From: Porphyra umbilicalis
Lineage: Eukaryota > Rhodophyta > Bangiophyceae > Bangiales > Bangiaceae
Direction: 5' to 3'
Assembly (NCBI GenBank): GCA_002049455.2
Contig: KV919146.1
Location: forward strand, 1-64,000
DNA length: 64,000 bases
Of this stretch, positions 45,319 to 55,731 are shown piece by piece; position 1 is the stretch's first letter; every line of letters starts with the position of its first letter. Under the pieces are notes generated by a model. It searched no databases. It was not told where the DNA came from and saw only the letters and a list, made by a program, of their open reading frames with translations. A program made the position numbers and the translations under genes.

Positions 45319-45582
45319 GGTGGTGTTGGTTGCGGGAGGGGGTTGGGCACTTTCGCGGCCGCCGCGCAAGTGCTACTCTGTGTTGGGGGGGGGGCTGTGC
45401 TCCCATTGACTGGGTTGGGGTTGGGGGCGGTGGCGGCCGAGGCGGGCGGGGGGGGGGGGGTGGGGGGGGGGGCGGACGCTGTGTCGGCCCAGTGGCTGGA
45501 GGCGGCGGTGTTGGTCGGCATGAGCCACACCGTTGGGTATGCGGGCGGTCCGGTGGTGGTGGGGTTGATCGCGGGGGTGTAG
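45319..45582 (+). CDS. Hydrophobic coding fragment, copy B
   Basis: Reads VGCGRGLGTFAAAAQVLLCV, LPLTGLGLGAVAAEAG, a poly-Gly stretch, then WLEAAVLVGMSHTVGYAGG and VVVGLIAGV before TAG at 45580-45582. It corresponds to 24235-24498 in block A. Likely the C-terminal end of a small membrane protein or of a captured exon. Confidence 0.3.
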   Translation, partial: GGVGCGRGLGTFAAAAQVLLCVGGGAVLPLTGLGLGAVAAEAGGGGGVGGGADAVSAQWLEAAVLVGMSHTVGYAGGPVVVGLIAGV

Positions 45583-46751
45583 CGATTGCCTAGAGGCCGT
45601 CTTGGGGAAGACCTTCAGGAGGGAGCGGGTGCGCTGCCGGTGGGAGGGAACGGGGGGAACCCTGCATGACGAGAGGTGCGAGCCAGCTGGGGAGGGGCAG
45701 TGGTCACAGGAAGCCGCAGCGGTGTGGCAGTGGTGGGTTTTTGTCCCACAAACAAACTAAGGTGCTTTCCTCTCCTTCTCTAGCAAGCGAGCAGCGCGGG
45801 GCCGAGGGTGGGCTGCAACTTGGTCAGTGGGGGGAGAGACCCCCGACTGGTCCTGTCCGACGGGGACTTCGACTCCGCGGCGGCTCTTTCTTTCCCGACA
45901 TGGCCAGCTACTTCGGCGACACAGGGGTGCACCAACGAGGGGATGGTATTGTGGGCCACTGCACGCTGGGTGCCCTACAGCCGTTCTCCCATAACTTCCG
46001 CATGCCAACTGTGGCAAAAGAGTTTAAAATCAGCCTCTACGACCACGTAGAGGCCGATATGGAAAACTTTGGGGACAGTTGCAGTGCGGGATTTTTGGGA
46101 GATCGGCTGTACAACAAAGAATTATAGTTTACCCTACCCAGGAGCCGCAGGAGGACGGGTCGGTCGAACTTGGAAGGGATTCGAATGTCCTGCCAGCCGA
46201 GGTTTCGAATATCTATTGCTAACCTGCAAAAAAGGGCGGTTGCAGAGAGAAGGGAGGCAAAGCCGACGTCACAGAAAAGATGTCGGAGTGGCTGTTCGAC
46301 AAGCCACGATCGAACTATCGGCTGAGAGTTGCCGCCAGTAATCTTGTAAGCCAATCAGCGTGTCTTGCACCAGTCACGCAGAGCCATTGCAACCCACAAT
46401 GAGATTTCCTGAGATTTTTGGGCCGCTTGCTTGGGCCAGGAGAGGGCATGGAGAGGGTTCTGGGCCAGACCTGTGTTTTCTCATGAGATCAACAAACTTC
46501 TTCAGATTTCTTGAGATCCTGATGAGCGTTTTCAGTGCGCAGAGCTGCATGATGAGACTGTGTAAGGAACTCGCATGATTTCTAGCCTTTCCATTGGTCC
46601 ACGTACGCTGTCGAATGATTGCAACCACTCTGCAACCACCATTTTTTGGAGGTTAGCATTAATACCGTCCCTCTATCTCAATATGCGTACGCTCTCACCT
46701 ACACCCACTTACACAGACAAGACGCACTACAGAGGCTATGGAAAAGGCGCA

Positions 46752-49382
46752 CTACAGACGCTGGCGCTTCTGGAGCCTCCCGGCGGACGCCGCAAGCTCC
46801 CGCACCCGACGACGGCGCCTAATATCAGTCTCGTCACCGCCACCGTGACCGTGCATGTACCACTCGTACCCCACGCGACCATCCCTCTGCCCACGAGCGG
46901 CATGCGGCGCATGCGGCACACGTGCAGTGCCTGCTGCGTGACCGTGCACCTCCACACCAAAGCTGGCGAGGTGGCATGCGACGTGCTGACGTAAAGAGCA
47001 CGTCAGTGACTTGGGCTTGACAGCCACATTCATGCCCTTCATCACCTGCACAGAAAACACCGACTTGCCCCTGGCTCCAGGCGCGCCGCGAAGAGGAGCT
47101 GCCGCTGCCCCAGCCCCGAGGGCACTCCGCAGCGGCACGGCAGCGGGAACAGCCGGCAGTAGGCCGGTGCCTACCGTCGCCAGTGGTGCGGGGGCGCGTC
47201 CCGCACGCGCTCCAGCCAGCACGCGCTGGCACGATGACCGCCAATCGATGGCACTCATGTCCTCCACAGCGTCGGTCACTGACATGTGCCTAATGCCACC
47301 CACTGGCGAGGGTACCGACGCGACGGCGGCCGACGTCTTGCTCTCCGACGCGACGGCGGCCGACGTCTTGAACTCCGCGTCGGTAGACGTCGACGCACTG
47401 TCGTCCGACGGCAACCATTCCGAGCCCGAGGATGGGACAAACCAAGATGTCGAAGACGATATCGTGGGCGTCGGCGCATAGTAAGGAGAGACCGTTTTGG
47501 ACTCGTACGACGTGCACGAGGCCGTCGAGCCGCTTTGCGCGACGGCCTTGACGGCGGCCGCTGCTTCTGTCTTGACGGAGGCCGCCGCCTCTGACTCGAC
47601 GGCGGCCGCAACCGCGCCCGCGAGCGGATGCTCCTCCACGGCGGCCGCCGCCGCCTCTGCCCTGAAGGCGGCCGCCACTGCGCCCGCCAGCGCCTGCTCC
47701 TCCGCGGCTGCCGAGGAAACGGCCTTCACAGCGGCCGCTGCCGCGCCCGCGAGCGGCAGCTCGTCCGCAGCAGCCGCCGCCGCCTCGGCCTTGACGATGG
47801 CCGCCGCGTTGACCTTGACGACGGCCTCCGCCTTGACCTTCACGGCGGCGGCTACCGCGCCCGCCAGCGGCTGCACCTCCCCCGTCTCGGCCTCGATGGC
47901 GGCCGCCGCCACAGCCTCGATGGCGGCCGCCACCGCGCCCGCGAGCGGCTGCTCCTCCACGGCGGCCGCCGCCTGGGCCTTGACGGCGTCCGTCACCGCT
48001 CCCACGAGCGACTGTTCCTCCGCCGCGGACTCCACCTCTGCCTTGGCGATGGCTGCTGCCACCGCCTTGACGGCGGCTGCCGCAGCGTCCGCGAGGGGCT
48101 GCTTCTCCGCAGCGGCCGCCACAGCTGCCGCGAGCTGCCGCTGCACCGTGGCGGCCGCCACATCGTCCTTGAAGGTGGCCTCCGCCATGTGCTTGACGGC
48201 GGCCGCCGCCGCCTGGTACTTGAAGGCGGCCGCCACCGCGCCCGCGCGCAGATGCTCCTTCGCAGCGGCCGCCGCCTCCGCCTTGACGGCGGCCGCCACG
48301 GCGCCCGCGACCGGCTGCCTTTCCGCGGCGGCCGCCGCCTCCGCCTTGACGGCGGCCGCCGCCTCCACCTTGACGGCGGCCGCCACGGCGCCCGCGACCG
48401 GCTGCCTTTCCGCGGCGGCCGCCGCCTCCGCCTTGACGGCGGCCGCCGCCTCCACCTTGACGGCGGCCGCCATCGCGCCCGCGACCGGCTGCCTCTCCGT
48501 CTTCACCTTGACGGCGGCCGCCGCCGCCTGGTACTTGACAGCGGCCGCCGCCGCGCCCGCGCGCGGATGCCCCTCCGCGGCGGCCGCCGCCTCCGCCTTT
48601 ACGGCGGCCGCTGCAGCGCACGCGAGCTGCTGCTCCTCCGCGGCGGCCGCCGCCACCGCCTTGACGGCGGCCGCCATGGCGCCCGCGCCCGGCTGCTTCT
48701 CCGCCTTCACCTTGACGGCGGCCGCCGCCGCCTGGTACTTGACGGCGGCCGCCGCCGCGCCCGCGCGCGGATGCCCCTCCGCGGCGGCCGCCGCCTCCGC
48801 CTTGACGGCGGCCGCTGCAGCGCACGCGAGCTGCTGCTCCTCCGCGGCGGCCGCCGCCTCCGCCTTGACGGCGGCCGCCATGGCGCCCGCGCCCGGCTGC
48901 TTCTCCGCATTCGCCTTGACGGCGGCCGCCGCCTTGTTCTTGAGGCCTGCCGCCGCCGCGCCCGCAGGCTGCTGCTCCACCACGGCGGCCGCCGCCTTCA
49001 CCTTGACGGCAGCCGCCGCCTTGTTCTTCTGCCCTGTATTGAGGGCGGCCGCCACCGCTCCCACTTGCAGCTGCATCGCCGCGGCCGGCGCCGACGCCGT
49101 TGAGCCGCCGGGCGACGCGGCGGCTTGAAGGCGCTGACGCCGCAGTACCTCTTTTGTACCGGCTTTCCGGCCGGTCTCGATGGCCCACGCGCGGTCCTTC
49201 TCCCACTCGCGCGCAGCCTTCAGTGCCACGGCCGCGTCGCGCGCCACCGTGGATGCCGCTGCGGCTTCGGCGCGCAGCCGTGTGGCCTCTGCACACGCGC
49301 GCGCGATGCCTCGTACTGTGCTGGCCGCCAGCGGCGTGACACGCGCCCGGCCGGTGTCGCCCGCTCTCGAAGAGGAATCCAT
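46752..49382 (-). CDS. Lys/Ala-repeat protein of the duplicated element, open copy B
   Basis: An 876-residue frame from the ATG at 49382 (MDSSSRAGDTGRARVTPLAA). Residues about 15-100 are helical and coiled-coil-like (ARACAEATRLRAEAAAAS). A long central part repeats VKAEAAAA and QPLAGAVAAAVK motifs. At DNA level this shows an 84-bp unit (48290-48480) and a 204-bp unit (starts 48501 and 48705), both multiples of three. The repeats resemble histone-H1- or LEA-type Lys/Ala helices that could bind DNA. The C-terminus is non-repetitive: DAVEDMSAIDWRSSCQRVLA, CHLASFGVEVHGHA and an Arg-rich end with RRRRRVREL and LQKRQRL. Frame is kept for 2.6 kb despite repeat turnover, which argues for coding. No transposase lies beside it other than that of the duplicated unit. 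Role unknown. Confidence 0.6.
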   Translation of the reverse strand: MDSSSRAGDTGRARVTPLAASTVRGIARACAEATRLRAEAAAASTVARDAAVALKAAREWEKDRAWAIETGRKAGTKEVLRRQRLQAAASPGGSTASAPAAAMQLQVGAVAAALNTGQKNKAAAAVKVKAAAAVVEQQPAGAAAAGLKNKAAAAVKANAEKQPGAGAMAAAVKAEAAAAAEEQQLACAAAAAVKAEAAAAAEGHPRAGAAAAAVKYQAAAAAVKVKAEKQPGAGAMAAAVKAVAAAAAEEQQLACAAAAAVKAEAAAAAEGHPRAGAAAAAVKYQAAAAAVKVKTERQPVAGAMAAAVKVEAAAAVKAEAAAAAERQPVAGAVAAAVKVEAAAAVKAEAAAAAERQPVAGAVAAAVKAEAAAAAKEHLRAGAVAAAFKYQAAAAAVKHMAEATFKDDVAAATVQRQLAAAVAAAAEKQPLADAAAAAVKAVAAAIAKAEVESAAEEQSLVGAVTDAVKAQAAAAVEEQPLAGAVAAAIEAVAAAAIEAETGEVQPLAGAVAAAVKVKAEAVVKVNAAAIVKAEAAAAAADELPLAGAAAAAVKAVSSAAAEEQALAGAVAAAFRAEAAAAAVEEHPLAGAVAAAVESEAAASVKTEAAAAVKAVAQSGSTASCTSYESKTVSPYYAPTPTISSSTSWFVPSSGSEWLPSDDSASTSTDAEFKTSAAVASESKTSAAVASVPSPVGGIRHMSVTDAVEDMSAIDWRSSCQRVLAGARAGRAPAPLATVGTGLLPAVPAAVPLRSALGAGAAAAPLRGAPGARGKSVFSVQVMKGMNVAVKPKSLTCSLRQHVACHLASFGVEVHGHAAGTARVPHAPHAARGQRDGRVGYEWYMHGHGGGDETDIRRRRRVRELAASAGRLQKRQRL

Positions 49383-50402
49383 GGCCACTCGCCGTGCGCC
49401 GGCGCGTACGCGGCGCCGCGTGTGCGTGGACGTCGGAGGATGGGGTGGGGGTGGGGGGGGGCGGGAAGACGCGCGCGGCGACAAAGGCGGGTGGGTAGCG
49501 GAGCTCTCCTGGACATATCGGTGCCGGATCACAACGGATGGAGCTCCCCTACACCGACCGGCGCCGACAGCACGTGCGTGCGTCATGCCGACTTCGACCT
49601 CAGCTGACTGGCACCCCGAGAGGCGCCACGTGCACGTTGACCACATATAGAAAACAGTCAATCGCTGCACCATCTGCGTGCACGGTGCCTGGACGGCTGA
49701 CGCGTGCCTCCCAGGGGAAGCAAAACAATACCGTCTGCCGGTGACATCTGACTACAATCGAGGCACTGCCACGGCTCGTTTTGGTGCCTGTGGGGGTCGC
49801 CGTGGGGCCTCTCTCGCGTGGAACTGGGCCTCAATCACAGCGGTGCAACACCCCCGCTCGGGCATCCCGTCGCGGGCATGGACCACCAGCACACGCGCAC
49901 ATCAACGTTGGAGCCCTCGGGCTGCAGGAGGGACCCCCGTCAGGCGCCAGATTGTGCCAGATTGCGCCAGAGCCTCTTGGACGCCAGACTTGGCACGTGG
50001 TGGACACAGTCGTGGCACGACGATCGCGCCGACGACCGGGTTTTCGGGCCATATTGGCCATGTCAACTACGAACGTGTCCCCTTCAATCACACGATCGGT
50101 GTCGGTCTGCGCGTCGATCGCGGCGGAATCGCAGCCGGCGGCCCTCTTTCCTACATGTGGCGTACTATGGAATCAAGAGCGAACGGATTGCGACCGGCAG
50201 TCTTTCACCGACCCTGTTCGCATGTTCACCGATGATCCCTCCAATGTGTTACTCTTTCGCTTGTAGTAGCCCCCTTTCTGCGTAACTCCATTGCGGATCT
50301 TTGCTCGTCCGTCGAACGCCGTCGCGGACCCAATCAGATGCACTCACGTGGCACTTTCATTTAACCATTCGAGTGTCCCAAACGGCACGTTGGTGGCTCC
50401 GC

Positions 50403-51589
50403 CCTGAGTATTGCACCAACGGCTACGAAACTTTCCCGTGTTATAGGATAGTGGGTGGACGTTGCCTCGACAAAAAATGGCGCTATGAATCTCGAGTACC
50501 CGGGAGCTAGCTGTCGGTGAGTGTCATTCATGAAGCGCTGGACCCGCCGGCGGCGCTCTGATCTCGTGGCGCAACGCAGAATTGACAGATATCGGCTTAC
50601 ACATCGAGTGTGCAGGGGCCTGGAGGGCAATCTGAATCGGTTAGAAGCCCCCCTACTACATTTGGGATCGAGCGGGGACACACTTGCAAGAATCGGACCC
50701 CTGCTAGAGAGCAGCGCTTCACTTTTTGGGTGACCCCCTGTCGCTTCACAAGACCGCCGAGCTACGACGCCACTTCGCTGCCGAGCAACAACCACGACTC
50801 AGCCAGTCGAGCGACGACGAGCATTGCGCCGCTGCTTTGGACGCACGGGAGGCCTCCGTGCGGCGAGTCACGCCGCAGATGCAGCACCATACCACCAAGA
50901 CCGTCTTGCCTTAAAAGAGGACGTAGTGCACGTGGACGTGGGTGGGGTGGGTTTAGTAGATTCCTTTCAACGACATAGCATACAGCGCGCTCGAATGCCT
51001 CTCCCCATCAATCATGGCCGACAAAGCACACTCAACTCGCCAGCTGCACGCAATGCCCAACATTCACTGGATTCACTGGCCAAAGGTCGCGTCACGTGAA
51101 ACTAGCGTGACACACATTTTGTTTTGGGCATCACTCCCGGTCCGCCATTTGAAAGGCATAGCAAATCCGCCCAAGTGCGACGATGCAGCCATCGTACTGT
51201 CAACACAATCGTGCAATTCCCGATTTGAAAACAACGATCTCAGCTTGAAAATAGCGTGATACACACCCAGTTTTGGCCATCTTGACCAGTACAGCCGAGT
51301 TCCTCGGCTGAATTCGCTTTTAGCGTCATCGCGACCCTTCCAACGTCGACACGCCCTCAGATCCCGAATGCAGACTGCCACCTCTGAAACGGAGAGCAAG
51401 TCCCGTGATTTAAGTATATGTGTGCATCACTACACTTTGAGAGCACCCTGTCCTAAAGGCCAGGGAACTCGTGTGGCTTGAAATCGAATACGCTAATTTT
51501 GTGGGAACTCTTCCTCAATGGATTCCCCGGCATCCGTCGCCACCAGCGGGATCCCATCGGCGCGGAGTGATCCCGTATGCCGCGCGCCC
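50403..51589. other. No gene recognised
   Basis: Moderately AT-richer sequence between the right edge of block B and the host-gene island. Short frames only. An ATG at 51518 opens a frame into the C-rich array, but the better start for the following gene is at 51850. The promoter of that gene probably lies here. Confidence 0.5.
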
Positions 51590-51835
51590 CCCCCGCCGCC
51601 GCCACCACCGCCGCCACCGCCCCCGCCCCCCGCCGCCCGTCCGCGCGCGCGTCCCCGCCCGCGTCCCCCCCCCCCCCGCGCCACCCCCCCCCCCGCGCCA
51701 CCCCCCCCCCGCGCCACCCCCCCCCCGCGCCACCCCCCCCCGCGCCACCCCCCCCCCCCGCGCCACCCCCCCCGCGCCACCCCCCCCCCGCGCCACCCCC
51801 CCTCCCCCGCGCCCCCCCCCCTGCGTTCAGCTGCC
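51590..51835. repeat. C-rich satellite (CGCGCCA plus C-run units)
   Basis: About a dozen short units of CCCCGCGCCA joined by runs of 7-11 C, immediately upstream of the likely mnmE start. The complementary G-rich strand could form G-quadruplexes. Copy number in such sequence is prone to assembly error. Confidence 0.85.
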
Positions 51836-51849
51836 CGCCGCTACCTACC

Positions 51850-54213
51850 ATGCGGTTTGCGTTTGTCACGTCCGTCGCCGTCGCCACCGCCCGCTCCGCG
51901 TCGCGCGCGGCCGTCGGGCGGCCGCCGGCGGCGCAGTTGGGCGCGCACCCCCCCCTCCCCCCCCCCCCCCGGCGGCCGCGCACGGCGCGGCTGGTGGCGT
52001 CGGGCACCCCCCCCCCGCCCCCCCCCCAGCATCCTCCGCCGGCGGTGTACCGCCTCCCCCCCCCCCCCGCCACCACCGCCGCCCGCGTCGCCGTCGCGGG
52101 GCTCTTCCCGCTCACCGCCTTTTTTCCGGGCGGAGGGGTGCCCCGCCCCCCCCCTCCATGGGCACGCCGCCCCCCCCGCTGGGGGTGGCGCCGCCCCCAC
52201 CGGCGGGCGTCGATGGTCCCCCTGCGCCTGGGCTCGCCGCCGCCCGTCCCCCGCGCCAGAGGGCGCCGCCGACACGATCTTTGCGCTGTCCTCGGCGCCG
52301 GGCGTGGCGGGCGTGGCCGTGTTTCGCATCTCGGGGCCGGCCGCTGGGGCGTCGTTGCTCGCGCTGACGCGCCGGCGGGCGCTGCCGACGCCCCGCGTGG
52401 CGACGCTCGTCAGCCTGTATGCGCCACCGCCGGCGGGCGACGGCGCGGCTGCGGCGGCGGCGACGGCGGCTCCCGACGCGTCGGCGGCACCCCCCCCCCC
52501 TCCCACCCCCCACCCCCCCCCGGCGGACCTCCTCGACCGCCCCTCGTCCTCTGGTTCCCCGCCCCCGCCTCCTTTACCGGCGAAGACGTTGTCGAACTCC
52601 ACGTGCACGGGTCCGCGGCGGTCACCGCGCGGTGACGGCCGCGCTCGCCGCCTCCCCGCAACCCGCCCCGCGGGCCGCGGCGAATTCACCGCCGCGCGCT
52701 CGCCGGCGGCCGCCTCGACTTGACCGAAGTGGAGGGCCTCGCCGACCTCCTCGCCGCCGACACGCCGACCCAGCGGCGGGCGGCGCTCGCGCAACTCGGG
52801 GGCACCCTCCGCCGCCTCTACGCGCGGTGCGCGGGGAGCTGACCGCACTCTCCGCACGGCCGAGGCGGTGCTCGATTTTGGGGAGGAGGGGGGCTCGCCG
52901 ACGCGGCGCTCTACGCGGGCCTCGTGCCGCGCGTGGCCGCGCTGCGGGCGGAAATGGTCGGTCACCTGGCCGACGGGCGCGTCGGCGAGCGCGTGCGGGG
53001 GGGGTGGGGGTGGCGGTGCTCGGGCGCCCAACGCCGCAAGTCGACGCTCGTCAATGCGCTCGCGCGGCGGCCCGCGGATTGTGTCGGGGGAGGCGGGCAC
53101 GACGCGGGATGTGGTGGCGGTGCCCCTCGAGGTGGGGGGGTGAGCGTCACCGTGCGGGATACGGCGGGCGTGCGGCGCGATGGGGGGGAGGGGGTCCGCG
53201 GTGGTGGGGGGGCGAGCGCGAGGGCATCCGCCGCGCGCGTGCGGCGGCCGTGCGGCCGACGTGGTGGTGTTTGTGCTGGATGCGGCGGTGGCGGCGGGGA
53301 AGGGGGGGACCCCGACGCGGACGCTGCGTGGGCGGCGCTCGCCGACGTGTGCGGCGCCCCGCCGGGGGGGGGGGACACGGCCACCGCCGACCATGCCGGG
53401 GATGCGGCGGCCGTTGAGGGCGCCGACGCGGGGCGCTGCGACGTCGACGCCGACGCCGACGCCGAGGCGGCCGCCGACGCGGCCTACACGGCGCTCGGTG
53501 GCGCGCCCGCCCCCCCCGTCACGCTCGACACCTTCCGAAGAGGCGGCAGAGGCGGGGTACGCCCCCCCCATGTGCTCCTCGTCGCAAACAAGGCGGACCT
53601 CCTCGACGGCCCCGCCGCGGCGGCGGCGGTCGTCGACGCCGCCACCCGCTTTGCGGCGCTCTCCCCGGCGCCCGCCGCGGCGGTGGCCGTGTCCCTCACG
53701 GCGGGCGGCGGCGGCCGCAACGGCGCTCCTGCGCTTCCTCGAGGGGCGCCGTGCGGTTCCCTGGCGGGGCAGCCCCCCGCTGGGGGGGGGGGTGGGGGGA
53801 CGTCGACGCGGCCGCCCGCGTCTACCACCAACCGCGTCGTGGGTGGGCGGCGGGGGGGGGTGGGGGGCGCCCGCGCCGGCGACGGACCAGTGGCGGCGGT
53901 GGCGGCATGCGCGAAGCGGCGGTCATTACCGCGCGCGCGTCACCGGCGGCACGTGACGGCGGCGGTGGCGGCGCTCGACGCCTTCCTCGCCGGCCGCTCG
54001 CGGCGGCCGACCGCCGCGTCCGCCGCTGCCGATGACGCGGTCGCCGCCGAGTCGGTCGCCGCCGACGAGGCCGACTGCGCGTACGGTCTGCCAATGGACG
54101 TAGCGGCCGAGGAGCTCCGCACCGCGTCGCGGGCGGTGGCGGAGATTACGGGCGCGGTGCCGGTGGAGGCAGTGCTCGACGTAGTCTTTCGTGAGTTTTG
54201 CATTGGCAAGTAG
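51850..54213 (+). CDS. mnmE: tRNA uridine 5-carboxymethylaminomethyl modification GTPase MnmE (TrmE), organelle type
   Basis: MnmE with MnmG modifies C5 of the wobble uridine (U34) of certain tRNAs, using a folate cofactor; in algae this occurs in plastids and/or mitochondria. The start at 51850 gives [20 protein letters not shown], a good organellar transit peptide. Recognised parts in order: folate-binding domain [20 protein letters not shown] (52271), [14 protein letters not shown] (about 52570), [20 protein letters not shown] (52720-52790), G1 region before KSTLVNAL (53035), switch [12 protein letters not shown] (53098), DTAGVRR (53157), NKADLLDG (53588) and the family-defining C-terminus FCIGK at 54199-54213. 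The parts fall in different frames: several one-base shifts are needed, including one inside the P-loop where PNA is followed by a GC instead of the expected GGC. They lie in G/C runs. With every motif intact at residue level, assembly indels are more likely than loss. Convergent with SRP19, 283 bp apart. Confidence 0.9.
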
Positions 54214-54496
54214 GCGGGCCGCGGGGGGGGGGGCGCCGGCGGGTCGCCCGCGTGCGCCCCGGTCGCCCGCCCGTGCCCGCGCGACCGCGCTGCCGCGCGC
54301 TCGGCCTGCGCCGCGAGCCGCCCGGCGGGGCAGCCAACCCCTCCCCCCGCCCCCCCCCCCCTCGACAACCAGGCCCTCGCTGTCTGTCCCCCGGTGGCAC
54401 CGCCCGTGTCGCTGCCCACCCCCGCGCGCGCGTCGCGCGGAGCGGGACCCCCCCCCCCCCCCCGGCTTGCGCGGCGCGCGCGGCGGGTCGGGCGCG

Positions 54497-55731
54497 TCAG
54501 CGCTTGGCCTTGCCCTTTTTTCCCCCTTTTTTTTGTTCCCCTTGGCCCCGAGCCGGCCGACGAGGAGCGCGCCGCCGCCGCCGGCGCTGGCGCCGCCGGC
54601 CGCCGCGGGGCCTTGGTCGGCTTGCCGCCCGTCGGCTTTGCGCCTTCGAGTTTGGCGCGCACCTCGCGGATGTGGGGGATGGCGGCGGCAATGGCCACGT
54701 ACAAGTCGCGACCTGCGGGCCCGGGGGGGAAAGATGAGTGAGGTGCCCGTTGGGGGGGAATGCAGAGCAGCAACAAACGAGAGAGCAAGAATCGAGAAGC
54801 GACGCCCGCGTTAGCCCATGACAGGGGGCGACGACGTGACGTACAATGGCCAAGCCGGCGCACAGACGTCCCGTGTCCAGCGGCGGCACCGCCAGCTCAG
54901 CACCTGGAGCCGTGCGACAGCCCGCCCCACCCCCGCCCCTCCCCCCACGCCACCGGCCCCATCCAACTCTACCGGCCTGCCCTCACCCCCCCCCCCCCCC
55001 CTATGCACGTACGACACGGAGCTGCGGGTGAATGGGCACCTTTGGCGTCACGCGCGTGTTCCACAACTGCACGCGGATGCGGCCGCGGTTGAAAAAGTCC
55101 CGCGGGTGCACCTTGTCCTCGAGGCAACCGAGACGCCCAAACGCCGCGCGGCCGCAAAGAGGTCACCGACGGTGGGGGCGGCGACGGCGGCGGCTTTGGG
55201 GATTTTGCGCCCCTGCGCGGGCGCCGCCGGTGGTGACGGTGGTGGCGGCCATCGGCGGGGCGGCGGCGGCGGCGGCGGCGGGGCGTGACGGGGGGGGGAG
55301 CGAGGGGAGGGGGGCCACGGCACAAAGCGAGCAACACCAACCGGGGCGAGCGGCGTTGCCAGTAGTCTGTGTCAGACGCGGCACTTCCCCCAGCCGAGGT
55401 GCCCGTGTAGAGCGATCACTGGTGCCGCCCCGCCGTGGCAGCGCCGCCGCGTCGCGCGGGGAGCGGCCACACCGGGCACGGGGCCAACCCCCCCCACCCA
55501 GGAAACAAACAAAATGGCGCCCGGGGCAAGAAAAATCTCTCCAGCTGCGCCGTCTGCGAATCCCTCACAAGGAAAGCTTCTCCCCCCGCCACCTGGCCGG
55601 CTGACCCCCGCCCCCCGCGGCCGACGCACCTTGGCAAACGAATAGTCGGCGTTGAGGTAGGCGGGGTACACCACCACCCACCGCGAGTCGTCGACTTGGA
55701 GCTGGCCACTTGGGCGCTGTGAGGACGCCAT
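54497..55731 (-). CDS. SRP19: Signal recognition particle 19 kDa subunit, three exons
   Basis: SRP19 binds the SRP RNA in the nucleolus and allows SRP54 to join the particle that targets secretory proteins to the ER. Exon 1 (55731-55630, 34 codons) starts MASSQRPSGQLQ and has WVVVYPAYLNADY, the hallmark N-terminus. The donor is AAG|GTGCGT. Exon 2 (55212-55013) starts GRKIPKAAAVAAPTVGDLF after a GCGCAG acceptor. In a shifted frame it continues LEDKVHPRDFFNRGRIRVQL, ending before a GTACGT donor. Exon 3 (54712-54497) reads RDLYVAIAAAIPHIREVRAK, then a basic low-complexity tail ending KKGKAKR and TGA. One base seems missing in exon 2 (before LEDK), one more in the Lys-rich tail, and the phase at the second intron is not settled. 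About 172 residues, near the 144 of human. Divergent from the BTB gene upstream. Confidence 0.82.

Larger units (their letters stand above)
35634..50402 (+). repeat. Long duplicated unit, copy B
   Basis: Collinear with 17140-29300; see that entry for the shared order. B keeps the complete Myb-like gene region and longer repeat arrays. It also has small local duplications absent from A: about 25 bp near 35765, about 60 bp at 36370-36480 (CCACGCCCTGCACNCACC units), 186 bp in the Ala-rich gene and about 513 bp at 42483-43468. The first base of B is inside a coding frame, so its true left end is not in the window. Spacer 35705-37066 and 45583-46750 have no gene. Confidence 0.95.

Noticed and set aside
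44240-45593. Open frames of 390-570 codons on the plus strand and 409 codons on the minus strand
   Set aside because: They overlie the 226-bp tandem array, are Ala/Arg/Pro strings in several frames at once, and the period is not a multiple of three.
47290-49296. Long Gly/Arg-rich minus-strand frame and Ala/Thr- or Leu/Arg-rich plus-strand frames across the Lys/Ala-repeat gene
   Set aside because: These are other-frame readings of the same GCC-rich repeats; only the Lys/Ala frame has a proper ATG, non-repetitive ends and a counterpart in block A.
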